Positions 22,113 through 33,320 of a DNA stretch of 64,000 bases are shown piece after piece. Position 1 is the first letter of the stretch, and each line of letters opens with the position of its first letter. Source of the DNA: Rhea pennata (Eukaryota; Chordata; Aves; Rheiformes; Rheidae); contig NC_084687.1 in the NCBI RefSeq assembly GCF_028389875.1, forward strand, positions 2,826,157 through 2,890,156. Reading direction: 5' to 3'. The position numbers and the translations under genes are program-made. The notes under the pieces are model-generated. The model saw nothing but the letters and a program-made list of their open reading frames with translations. It made no database searches and was not told the origin of the DNA.

Positions 22113-25100
22113 CACTGCGGGATATTAATGCACTGGGCTTGGCTTTGGGACATCTGGCTTGGGCTTGCTTGGAAACTTTGGGTCCAAAGCAGCTTTTTTG
22201 GAGGAAAGTGCTGCAGCGATGGAGGCTTCTTCCCTCTGCTCTTCATTTTTAGCCTTGAAGTCCCCTCGATTCCTGTTCTTGTTTCCCTCGGGGAATTGTT
22301 TTCCAAGTCTCCAGCCTGGGGGGTCTCCGTTTTAGTCCACTTTGAGGCATTTTTGACCTGTTTGCCTATTTTAAGGGTAGAGCGTCAGCGTTTTCTCTTT
22401 CCAGACGGCATCAAAGAGTTTCAGCCCCGTATGCGCAGGTGATCTGAAAGACGATGATACGGGGTTAACCGGTCCCGGGTAGCTGTGGTTCCCGCGGGGC
22501 TTTAAAAATCCAAGCAAAGCGGTGGAAAAATTCACCCAGCGCGTTACGTCACGCGAGGGTACGTCGGGACGGGCGGCGGAGCAGCCGGACGCTCCGGCCG
22601 TGCCGGGAAACGGTGCTCCCGGGTGCAGGCGGGCGGCTGAGCCGCGGCACCAAAGCCGCCCGCCCTCGGCGCCGGGGGATTTGGGCAGGGACGGGGCGGC
22701 CCGGGAGGGGATGGGTGGTGGGGGGGGGCGGCGGGGGCCGCTCGGTGGCGTGAGCCAGCCCGCGTTGCCGAAAGCCGTGCGAACCGTTGCCCGCTTTTCC
22801 CGTTGCAAAGCCATCCCATCCCAGCCGCATCCTCCCCGCTCCGTGTCTCTTTTCCTCTCTCGCTTTTTCTCTCGCTTTCTCGAGAAGCAGCATTTAGCGG
22901 CGCGTTTAATACGTGTGTCTTTAATTGCAGAGAGCTGCCAAGACGTCCTCTCTCCCAGTTACCCCCAGGGCGAGGTGGTCACCTTCTCCTGAGCCCGGCG
23001 GCGGCGGCGGTCCGGTCGGTCGGTCGCCTTCTCCGGAGCCGCCGGCGAGGGGACACCTTCCCCGCGGAGCTTTGCCGGCCGGGCAGCCGGGGCGGCCCTG
23101 GCTTCGCCCCGATCCGCCCGCCCTCCCCTCGCTTTGGGACGCCGCGCGCCCCGCGCCGCTCCCGTCGCCGCTCCGAGCCGGCCCGGCTCCATCCGGGCGG
23201 GGAAGCAATAGCGGCAGGGGCGAAGGCGGCCGCCCTGCGAGGGTCAGTGTCTTTCTAACGCTGTTCCATATCTCTGTGATCAAGGCAATACTAATCCCGT
23301 GACCTTCCGTCCTGTACGCATGCCTCTACCTGTCACCCAGCACTAGAGTTCGAATAAAGACGTCCGCGAGCTGCGGTCGGCTCACGTATGCGCCTCCCGG
23401 CCTCGGCCCTTTTCTCTCCGCGAGCTCCCTGCGCCCCTGCAAATCCCTCCCCGCTGCCGAAACGCCGGGTGCCCCGGCGGTCGGGCTGCCCGGGTGTTGC
23501 GGCCGAGCCCCTCGCCGTCTCGCGCGGCTCAGGGCCCGCTGGAAAGCCCGTGGCAGGTTCGTTCCGACGTCCGTGCGATCCTCGTTTGTTGAAGATTTAA
23601 CGAATCTGACTCTCCGAGGCGAAATCATCGGCGTTATTGCGGCGCCGTCCTTAGGTTTCAGAGTGAACGCCCTACGGCGATGTTCTCCCCGAGCTGAGCA
23701 GCCAGACTGACGGTGGAGCCGAGCAGGCAGCGCGGAGCCGATTCGCAGCTGGCTGATGTTTTCCCTTCCGTTCCGTAGCTCCCGGTGCTCCTTCGCGCCC
23801 CGCCGAGGAGGCTGAAGTCCTCCGCGCGCCCCGAGGGCTCGGCGTGAGGAAGCAGCAGAGCCCGGACTCTAGTCCCTCGCTTGAAGCATCCCAAATCACC
23901 GGAGGGGCTTTGGTTAAAACTTCCAGGGAAGAGATTGTGGGACTCGCTCCCCAGGGCTGACGTTGCCCTGGAGGGCACCGGGTCCTCGATTTTGCGCCTG
24001 GAGATGCAAGGAGAGACCCGGAAGGTTAAAGCTTGGGGAAAATCCGCTCGTGTGATTGACCTACCACGAAACCGAAGAGAAAGCGGTCAAAAAGCGTGAG
24101 CGGTCGGTGCTTCGGTGGCCGGCGGCCAAACGGCGATTCGAGAGAGGAAAAACCTTCCTCGGAGGCAGCGAGAGAAACTCGGCGTTCGGGGAGCTGCCGG
24201 GCGCCGGCGCCTGCTTGGGGAGAGAGACGCGGCTGCTCCCGCGGGGCCGGCGCGTCCCCCCTCCCCGCCGCCGGCTCTCGGCCGGCCGCTCTGCCCCTGC
24301 CCTCTCTCGAGGGCCCGGCGGGAGCGCCGCGGGCTGCCCCGGGGCCGCCGCAGCCGGGCGCCAAGGTCCCGGCCGGGGTTGGGGGGGGGGGTTTTGCCGA
24401 GCTGCCGTTGCCTCCGCGAGCTCCTCCGAGCCTTTGGAGCCGGAGAGCCCGGACGGGGCCCGCGAGCCCTGCGCGCGTTTGGCACGGCTCCGCTCTTGGC
24501 TGGCGTTCCTCGGCTCCAAGCCCCTCCAGGTACGAATCCATCCGGAGCCGAGCGGCGGCGGCGGGTGGGGAAGGAGCCTGGCATGTCCTCCCCCTACCCT
24601 GCTTTCTCTTCCCAAATAAAAAAGACCCCTCTCCCTCTTCTCCCCCTTTTCCAGGGGCATTTTTGACTCTTTCGCTTTATTTTTCTGCAGCAGGGCAGAG
24701 GAAGAGGCGGAGGGGGGCCCCAGAAACCCGAGCGGCACGCGGGAAAGGCCGGCGGGCGCGCTTCGAGGAATCGGAATCGGCGAAAACCGGGAGCGTCAAT
24801 AAAAAACCGAGCGAGCGGCTGCGCGGCCCGGCGCCAGCACCTTGGGTTTGACCTAGGGAAGCAGCTGGCGATGGCTGGGCCGGGCTGGGAACGCCGTGGG
24901 CGCTCCGGGCACGGGGCCGCGCGGCTGCTTCCCTCCGGCCTCGGCCGGGCGCGCGCAAACGGCCAGGGAGGAGGAAGAGGCTGGAGCGAGCGGCGAAGGC
25001 TCGGGGCTGCGTTTGCCGCCCCGGAGCCCGTTTTGCGCCGGGATGCTCTGCGCCTCCTCCACTTCCCAGCTCTTTGCTCTAAGCGAGACGCCGAGCGCTG

Positions 25101-25776
25101 GCAGCGGAGCAGCGGGACGGAGCCAGCCACGGGCCCGCGGCGGTTTCTGGAGCGCGGTGCCACCTCCTGCACCCGTCGGGGTGCTCCCGGCACCCCCTTC
25201 GCTGCTCCGAGCACCCCGCCGGGCACGCAAGCTTTAACGGGGAGATTGCTCTGATGCAAGGAGCTGCCGGCAGCAGCCAGCTTTCCTTTACGGGACGCGC
25301 ACGCTGCTCCGGGAGCGGGTCGGGGAGCGGGTCCGGGAGCGTCCAGCCCGTCCCTGCCACCCTTCGCAGGAGGGGGCCGCGCGTCCGTCCCCTGCGCACA
25401 CGGGGCTCTCGCCAGCTTTCCCGCGCCTCCGGCACCCGCCGGTCCTGTTCCCGCCGGAGCTTCGGCCCGCTCCGAAGCACCCGGCACCGGTTTGCTCCCG
25501 GTCGGAGGGGCTCCGATTTTCTCTCTTTGCTCGTCACGGCTCTACCCTCGGCGAAGCGAGGCCCGGGATGGACAGACGGACGGACAGACGGATGGAGGAC
25601 CGTGGCCGCCGCGGTCGCCTTCCCAGCCCCTCGGAGAATTGCAGCCCTGCCGCAGTTGGGCGGCCGTCGCCGGCTGTCAGAGCTCTGCACGTCCATCCCC
25701 CCCCCCCCAGGGACACTTCGGGCTCTTACTTTAATGGGGCTGGCGCTGAGGTTTTTGGCAGAGAGGGCGAGGGCTG

Positions 25777-26010
25777 GTGGCGCTGATTATGTCCAGTTTC
25801 CACTCATTTGACGTGATGAAATCTAACAAACGAACCAAGCCCAGAATGGCTTTTCTTGCCAGTCAAGGCACGGAGCTAGCGGCCCATTTTTGGCTGGGCC
25901 ACGAAAGCCTCGCATGGATTTATTTTACCTCTCCTGCTATTCAAAGCCAATGGCCTTAATCCTATTAGTGCCACGAGGAAGCTCTCGGAGCCCACAAAAA
26001 GTGACCCAAA
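25777..26010. promoter_or_regulatory. Candidate conserved non-coding element
   Basis: About 230 bases of balanced composition and few CpG within very CpG-rich flanks. Words seen include TGACGTGA (CRE/ATF-like), TTCAAAG (TCF/LEF-like), GCCAATGG (CCAAT) and TTAATCC (OTX-like). No frame in it resembles a protein. Conservation is suspected from the composition contrast only. Confidence 0.3.
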
Positions 26011-27387
26011 ATGTTTTTTTTCTTTTTTTTTCTTTGTCCTCTCCCAAGCTTGCATTATGCCAGGGCACTCGATCCCCTCCGCGGCTCGGAGCCACTGCTC
26101 GGGCCACGGTATCGGGGCGCTGGGAAACCAGGCTCTGCTCCCCGCTCGCGCCCTGCGGTTTGCGAGCGAGCGCCTTTGCGCATCCCCCCCCCACCACCCC
26201 GTGCCTCAGTTTCCCCGTGCGGGTGTCCCGCGGCGCCTGGGAGAGGGCGCGCTGCTGGGCGACAGCCTTCGGGAAAGGAGCCGTCGGTATATTCTGCCAA
26301 GGGGGGTGGTGGTGGTGGAAAAAAAAGGCTCGTGGAGTCGGGCGAGGACAGCCCCAGCTAGCCGGCGGGCGGCGTGCACCGTCTCCTTCGCCTATTACGG
26401 CTCTCGGCTTTCCCGCGGCGGCTCCGGTGCCCGGAGCGGGGACGCGCGTGGCCCCACCGGGCCCGTCCTTCCCGCGCCGCCGCGGGTGCAGAGACCCCGG
26501 GACATCGCATGGTGGGGGGGGGGGGCCCTGCTGTCACCTCTCTGGCCCCCTCCTATTTTTTTTTTTCCTGTTTTCCAGCTGATTCATGAAATCACGGCGC
26601 TCGCAGCGCCGTGTTGCTTTAAGCTGTTTACTCGAGTTCAGGAGCGACGGTGCCCGGGGTATTTTTAGCTCGCCGGGTAGCAGAGCGGGATTAAAATGCA
26701 GTCGGCGTTACAGACGCTGGGGGTGAATCAGTATTCCAGCGCGAGAGCCTCGCCGCGCCGGCGTTTTGCCATTGAGCGGCTGAAAAAAAAAACCCCGGCG
26801 TTTCCATGGAGACCCGGCTCCAGGGCAACCCGCTTCCTCCCGGAAAAGTGGGAGCCGAGGACAGCACCAGGAGGCATCGGCCCCCGGGCGGCTGGGAAAC
26901 GTCCCGGGCGGCAGGTCCCGGGTTGGACCAGCCGTGGCCGCGGCGATGGTGGCTCTGATGGGACCGTGCCCAGGACGCCTCGCCGCGGAGGACCGGGAGG
27001 GACGAGCGGCGCCGGCTGCGCTGGCTTTGCTCCCTACGGGATGAACCGGGAGCTTTTCCCCTTCCCGGCATTTGCTGAGCTAAATGAGTTCAATTAGCCC
27101 ATCCTCTCATCCATGTTGGTGTGGGACCAGGAATGCTCCAAGAGCACTCAAGCACGAAGACTGTTATTTAGGATTTTGCTCAAAACCTGTCCCGTCCCAG
27201 GCTGCATGTTGGCCAACCTAGAAACGTTGCTCATTAGGGTGTCCCAGAAAGAAGAGAAGGGACCGCTGCTTTTTTCCTGTATTTTCTAGCTCAGCGACTC
27301 TCCCCTTTTCTCCCTGCTGCTGCATCTACCTGGGAGGTTTGGAGAGGGGAGGGAGGAAAAAAAAGGAGGAGGTTATTTTTTGCTATG

Positions 27388-27402
27388 AATAATAATAATA
27401 AT
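27388..27402. repeat. (AAT)n microsatellite
   Basis: About five AAT units. Simple repeat without evident function. Confidence 0.8.
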
Positions 27403-27860
27403 GGACATTTATATTATTTGCTTATCCTACCAGCCCTGAGCACTGTGGCTAGGGCTCGTTTCAGCCGGCACGGTGTCGGCGTTGGAAGGGCAAAGCCGGG
27501 CGGCGTGCGGAGATCTCGGAGCTCCTGCTCCAACGCTGGGGAAGAGAGACCAAGGGGCGGCTGGACCTGCTGCAACGAGATGCTTCTTTTAATAACCACG
27601 AGTTGGGTTGTCTGTGGCCTCATTCCATGGCGTCTTTGGAGGGGTCGTTTTGGCAGGGACGTGGAGAAGGGTCTCCAGCCGAATCGCAGGAGTTTTCCAA
27701 GCAAGTCCCGTTTCTGGATCCACCAAGACTCAAGGAGTTGAGGATCAGATTTCCTCCTGGTTGCTTCTCTGAGGTGACTTTTTGGCACATGGTGACCTAT
27801 CACAAACCCAAACAAATCAGCCCTCGCCTGCATATAGCCATCCCCAAGGAGGCTGAAATC

Positions 27861-28130
27861 ATTAAAGCATCGTTCAAACATTAAAGCACACGAATAAAAT
27901 GCATAAAATAAAGCCCTGCTCACGGCGCGGTCATCCCCATCGCTGCCTCCTTGCATGGGAGCTTTTGCTATTTTGATTTTTCAGACCAGTCTAGAGCAGT
28001 TAGGGCTGCACAAAGCCGCCCAGGTTTCAAAGCAGACTTTGTGCTTTTCCATCCCTCACCTGGGCGTACGGGGAGGAAAAAAACATCCGCACGAAAACCT
28101 CTTCAGTTTCCCAGCGCCTTTCTCAATAAA
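27861..28130 (+). terminator. Cluster of poly(A) signals, candidate transcript 3' end
   Basis: On the plus strand ATTAAA occurs at 27861-27866 and 27880-27885, and AATAAA at 27893-27898, 27907-27912 and 28125-28130. Four lie within 52 bases in otherwise GC-rich surroundings. This could be the 3' end of a long KCNC4 3' UTR or of an unrecognised non-coding transcript. The signals may also be chance in a local AT-rich patch. Confidence 0.35.
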
Positions 28131-31100
28131 AGAGAAACGGATGCTTAAAACTCCATGTCCTTGGAACAAAAGCCAAGCTGAGAATCTGTACCGAACAAAA
28201 TGATTTTTATTGAAGCTTTCTTTTTTTTTAAGCCTGATTTATTAATATTTTTGTCCAAACAGAATACTTTCGGAGAAAAGGCTCCTTTTGATCTAAAAAA
28301 AAAAATGTTTTTTTTTTTTAATTGAAAACCACTTCCATTTTCATTAATAGCTGTTCTAGCATCCCTAGCCTGCACTCAGCATGCTTGAAACATCTCCTAT
28401 CCAATGGGTTATTTTCCAGAGCTCGAAACAGCCGACACGATGGGCTTTTATCTATGCTCATGGCATATTTAGACAGGCTTGTTCTCATGCAGGTGGCATT
28501 CAGAAAACAGCCTGTTTTCCTTGTTCGGGGTAACAAAAGGGAGGAAAGTCATCCTTCAGCTCGGCCCCGTGTTGTTGCGTGGTCTTGTGACTTGTTTTGT
28601 CTTGGTTTTGGCCAACGCTCAGCGCAGGTTAGTCTAGGGCTGGCGCTGCGTAGGGCGATGGGGCTTGTGGTCCTAGAAATCACAGTGGGTTTCTGGTTTG
28701 CTGGGAATATGTTGGAGAGTCGCTTTCTGCTTTTCTTTGCATTATGAAGCTGCCTGATTTGGAGTCGAGAACCTTTCTGGTCCAGCAGATCCACCTTTGC
28801 CTACAAGTGGTGCATGTGGTCACGGGGGGGGGGGGGACCTCGGTGTCTCTGGGGACGTGGACACGCGTTTAACCCTGCGAGATGCTCGTCCAAGCTCGGT
28901 TATGCTCAGCAGCAACCAAAGGCCCCCCTCCTTTTGTTTTTTTTTTTTTTGGTGCATGTGTCTTGAGGAGCCTGCACGAAGCACATGCAAATGAATTGCC
29001 TCTCGCCGCCGCGCTCGTCCCGGCTCTCCACGTCATTAGCCTCTTGTTTCCTCCCAGCGCGAGCTATTCCTCACCTCGCCGCGCACACAGAACGGTATTT
29101 GCACAACAGACTGCAGCAAGGAAACAAATTGCAGCACTCCAGCTATCTATTGACACTAATAATTCGGAACCGTGCCAAATTCTCCAAGGGCCGACGCAGC
29201 CCTCCTTCACCGCGGAGGGGGAGGCGGTGGCTCGCACAGCTCGGGTCCCAGCGCCAGGGCGATGGGCAGGAGGGATGGCTGGGGCAGAAGCTCATCGCGG
29301 GGACACGTACGCCTGCTGCCTTTGAGCCCTCTCGGGAAACGGTGGCCCAATGTGCAGCGTAGCTTCGGGCTTGCTTCCCTGCACGGGACCACGTGAGGTT
29401 GGGGGAGCAGCTTGAAGAGCAGCTTTCAGTGAGGATGCTCTGGTTGCTCCCAGCTGGAATAAGTGTCCTCTCCCTCCCCGCAGCTTATAGGGCTCGCGAA
29501 GGAGGGGAAGGGCTCAAAGCCTTGTCTGAGCCGCTCCGCAAAGCTGCCGCAGCATCAGCACCGGCAGGGTCCCCTTGGACACATTCCCCTTCTCGGCGCG
29601 GGACCTCGTGGTGCTTCTCCGCAGGACTCCGCCGCCCCAGCCTCTGCTTGGCATTTATAGCTGCCATTTGCAGCACTCTATTTTCTGATGCTCATTTAAA
29701 AAAAGCAGCTGACACCATCTCGCTGTTCATGGGAGGGAACTATTTAGGGACACGACTAGTGGGTTTTGGAGAACTTACCATAACGGGAGAGAGTTCCTTC
29801 CAGCCGTACATCTGCCTCGCTCCCTCCGCGAGCTGCAGGCCAGCTCAGCAGCCAGCTCAAACAGAGCAGCGCTTAACGGGACGCTTTTAATGGGGCGTTA
29901 ACGGCCTAAAAAATACGTCAGGCAACTTCTAAATGCAACTGCTTGGAGTCAGCTGGAGCCGGGGGCTCTCCGTGCTTCCCAAGCGTTTGTCCCCTCTCGG
30001 AGAAAGATGTCAAATTCCTTCAACCGGTTTAAACGTGTCCTCGGGGCTGAGTGGCAAGTTGAAAGCCAGCCTGTATTGATTAACTTGGCAGAGCTGGGTT
30101 TTGTGGGGATAAAAGGCCTTTTAAGAGGCTCGGTTTGAACTATCGCCACTCCTCCAGCACCAGGGGAAGCTGTTAGGGAGGAGCGAGCGGAGAGGGATGC
30201 CCAGATTCTTCCTCTGGTCTCGGTGCAGCCGCGATGGTGGAAACGTGCTGGTTCTGCGTGGCAGCTCAAGTGCTCCTGCATCGCAGAAAATGCTGGGGCT
30301 GGGAGTGGGGATGGACGGTGAGGGGCTCTCTGTGCCCCTCATCCTCTGCGAAAGCCCGTCTCTTAGCCAGAGGTGTCTCCTGACTTCGCACGCCTGCCAG
30401 CCACGCAGGTGCTCTGCTGTCAGGCCCTGTCCACCACCCCTTCCCGGCGGTTCAGCGTTTCATGCTTCTAAACTTAGCCTTTTTGGGGGTGGGAGGGGGG
30501 GTGAAGGAAGGGGGACGATGGGGAGGGAGGAGGGGGAGCATTTCGCTCTCCGGGTCTATTGTCTAATGAAAGCGAGCCCGACTTTAAAGGCTTCCCGATC
30601 CGAGCGGAGCCGACGGGGAACCTGCATCATTAAAAAGTGCCTCCTTCCAGCCCTTCTTTGAAATCGCTTGCGACTACGCAGCCTCCGCGTCGGCAGGGGG
30701 TTGCTGAGCAGGCGGCTCCGGGCGGGCGCGGGAGAGCTCCGTTCCGCAGCCCCCGGCAGATGCGCCGGTTCCTCCTTTCCATGCGACCCCTCGGATGCTG
30801 CAACAGGGACTAGGCCACTGCGAGAAGGAAAAGTAATTTAGGTATGAGCTTCTCTCCAGGCCGCAGGCAGCTCTTCCCCCGTAACGCTGCACGTGTGCCA
30901 GGAGTCGCCTTGTCTGCAAGTTTACCCCCCTCGCGGGGGGCATTCCTAAGTCAAATGGGCAATCCTAAAAGAGGTGCCAGGGGAAGGGGGGGGAACTCAG
31001 TCTTCCCAAGAGGACAAGGAGCAGCCTGTACCTCCTGGCAGCTCCTGGGGGAAGGTCTGCATCCTCTCATGGCGATGCCCCGTGCCCGTCCCCCCTGCAG

Positions 31101-32465
31101 CCTCACCCGGGAGAAGGAGAAGCAGATGCCCGCCAAGGGCTCCGGGCGCCGGTCCCACTGTCGGCCCAGGCTCCCACCAGCAACTTTATTTTCCTCTGGT
31201 GTAGAAGGGATTTAGCGCAACAGCAGGGTTGAGAAGGGCTGGAGGGAAACAGCTCGTTCACACCTCACCCATGGGGCAGGACGGGATCCCGGCGGCAGTG
31301 GAAGAAAGCCGAGCGCTGGGAAGCAGCAACATCTTCCCCTCGAAGGAGCTGCGCCTGGCGGGCCCGTGGCTCTGCGCTCGCAGCCCCGTCACCTTCGCAC
31401 CTAGCTCCCTGCACGGTTTCTTCGTAACTTCCCTGCTTTTATGCTCCAGGTTTCCAGCCAAAAGGAAGAAAATCTCCCCTCAGCTGCGCGCTGATACGGC
31501 CCCGTGCCGCCGTCCAGAGCCCCCGGCTCCGGCAGAGCCTGTCACGTAACCGGGCTGGGAGCGAGGGAGAATCGCCAGGGCCGGAGCGGGGGCCAGTCAG
31601 CCCGAGGGCAGAGCAAATCGCTGCAGGAGGAGGGGATAAGCCAGCAGCATTCAGCCAAAGCCTCCTCGTGCCCTCGGCAGGCTCAGGCGCGCTGGCGGGA
31701 GGGCGCCACAGCCGCTTCCAAAAGGCTGCCTGGATTTTTTTTTTCTTAATTTATTTTTATTTTTTATTACTGTTATTTCTGCGGCTATGAGAGACCACTG
31801 TGTTCAGCAGCTCTGACTTGCTGCATTAGGCAGGCCATAAAATTTGCGTGGTACTAAGCCTTCCTATTACCTTTATTACTGAGCACGGAAACGAGTGCAG
31901 AGAGCTCGGCTCCATGGGTGGGTAGCTTTTTAAAGCAATCACCTCCGGCCCTGCAACCTGTTATGAAAACTCCCTGTATAACCGAGATGGATTTGTTACG
32001 TGCATGCGGGAGGCGGGTAATTATGCCAAAATTGCCGTCTCCTGGCACGCAAGAGCACGCCGTGTTTGCTCCCTAAATTAGGGAGCCCCCCTGCTCTCCT
32101 TGCGGGTGAAGGAAGGCCGCACTCTGCTAATTCCCAGGTAGGAAACGGCAGAATGCTTAACGCCCGATAATAAGCTTGGCCTAATCGTCCTCTGTGTTTA
32201 CGCTGGCACTGGTTTCGGTTTGGTTCTTCCTCCTCCGGCCATGGTGGCCCTGCCCGCGGAGACGCCGTGGCTGAGCAGGCACGGGCATTTTTAGCACTGA
32301 GGCACCTAGAGGCTCCAGCCTAGGCAGGGCTTTGCTGCACTGGGTGCTGAACAGGCAAAAATTGAGAGTTGGGTGGCTGAAGCTGGAACAGGCTTTGGTT
32401 TCAGGCCAACAGCAAGAGCCAGGAGGTGCCCTGAGTTGGGAGAAGACCTGGAAAAGATATGTTGA

Positions 32466-33320
32466 AGACCTTTCACCTGAGGGCTGTGCTGCCATTCAGA
32501 AAGACCTGGACCCGCTGAAGAACTGGGCACAGAGGAACCTCATGAAGCTCAGCAAAGGCAAGTGCAGAATCCTGCACCTAGGGAAAAATAACCCTAGGCA
32601 CCAGTACAGGCTGGGGGCTGACCTGCTGGAGAGCAGCTCTGCGGAGAAGGACCCGGGAGTGCTGGTGGATGACAAGCTGACCATGAGCCAGCAGTGTGCC
32701 CTTGTGGCCAGGAAGGCCAATGGTATCCTGGAGTGCATTGGGAAGAGTGTTGCCAGCAGGTCAAGGGAGGTGATCCTGCCCCTCTCCTCAGCCCTGGGGA
32801 GGCCTCATCTCGAGTACTGTGTCCAGTTGTGGGCTCCCCACTACAAGAGAGACATGGAGCTACTGGAGAGAGTCCAGCGTAGGGCTACGAAGATGATCAG
32901 AGCACTGGAGCACCTGCCCTCTGAGGAACAGCTGCGAGAGCTGGGCCTCTTCAGCCTGGGGAAGAGAAGACTGAGGGGGGATCTGATCAATGTGTACAAG
33001 TGTCTGAAGGGAGGGTGTCAAGGGGACGGGGCCAATCTCTTTTCAGTTGTCCCATGCGACAGGACAAGAGGCAGTGGGCAGAAACCGAAGCACAGGAAGT
33101 TCCGCCTGAATGTGAGGGGGAATATCTTCACTGTGCGAGTGACAGAGCCCTGGCACAGGTTGCCCAGAGAGGTTGTGGAGTCTCCTTCTCTGGAGATCTT
33201 CAAGGCCCTCCTGGATGCAACCCTATCTAACATGCTCTGGGTGACCCTGCTGAGCAGGGAGGTTGGACTAGATGATCTCCACAGGTCCCTTCCAACCTCA
33301 CTGATACTATGATTCTATGA
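32466..33320 (+). mobile_element. CR1 LINE, 5'-truncated copy
   Basis: The plus strand encodes the C-terminal part of the CR1 non-LTR retrotransposon ORF2. Diagnostic blocks include [46 protein letters not shown] and [17 protein letters not shown]. The frame is open from 32332 to a stop at 33310-33312, about 280 codons of it CR1-like. The element ends in ACTATGATTCTATGA, the degenerate 8-bp repeat typical of CR1 3' ends, instead of a poly(A) tail. The endonuclease and the reverse-transcriptase catalytic core are missing, so this copy cannot move by itself. The 5' border is approximate. The lack of stops or frameshifts suggests a fairly young insertion. CR1 is the dominant LINE of birds, crocodilians and turtles, which supports a sauropsid source. 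Confidence 0.92.

Larger units (their letters stand above)
16400..32300. other. Gene-free, CpG-retaining intergenic block
   Basis: About 16 kb rich in CpG, even in parts of moderate G+C (for example around 23580-23650). Many open frames of 100-300 codons occur on both strands, but they overlap each other, show no protein family, and follow from GC-rich composition. The densest CpG parts are about 19.3-19.8, 20.9-21.7, 22.5-25.7 and 26.1-27.0 kb. Between them lie AT-richer islands that look like non-coding elements (20040-20480, 25777-26010, and about 29040-29180 and 31740-32170). A G13 run lies at 28824-28836. Confidence 0.55.

Noticed and set aside
23340-23360. GTTCGAATAA, tRNA T-loop-like word
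   Set aside because: No matching acceptor, D or anticodon stems were found around it.
24594-25487. 297-codon frame on the minus strand in the CpG-rich block
   Set aside because: No recognisable family, overlaps other frames of similar length, and is expected from stop-poor GC-rich sequence.
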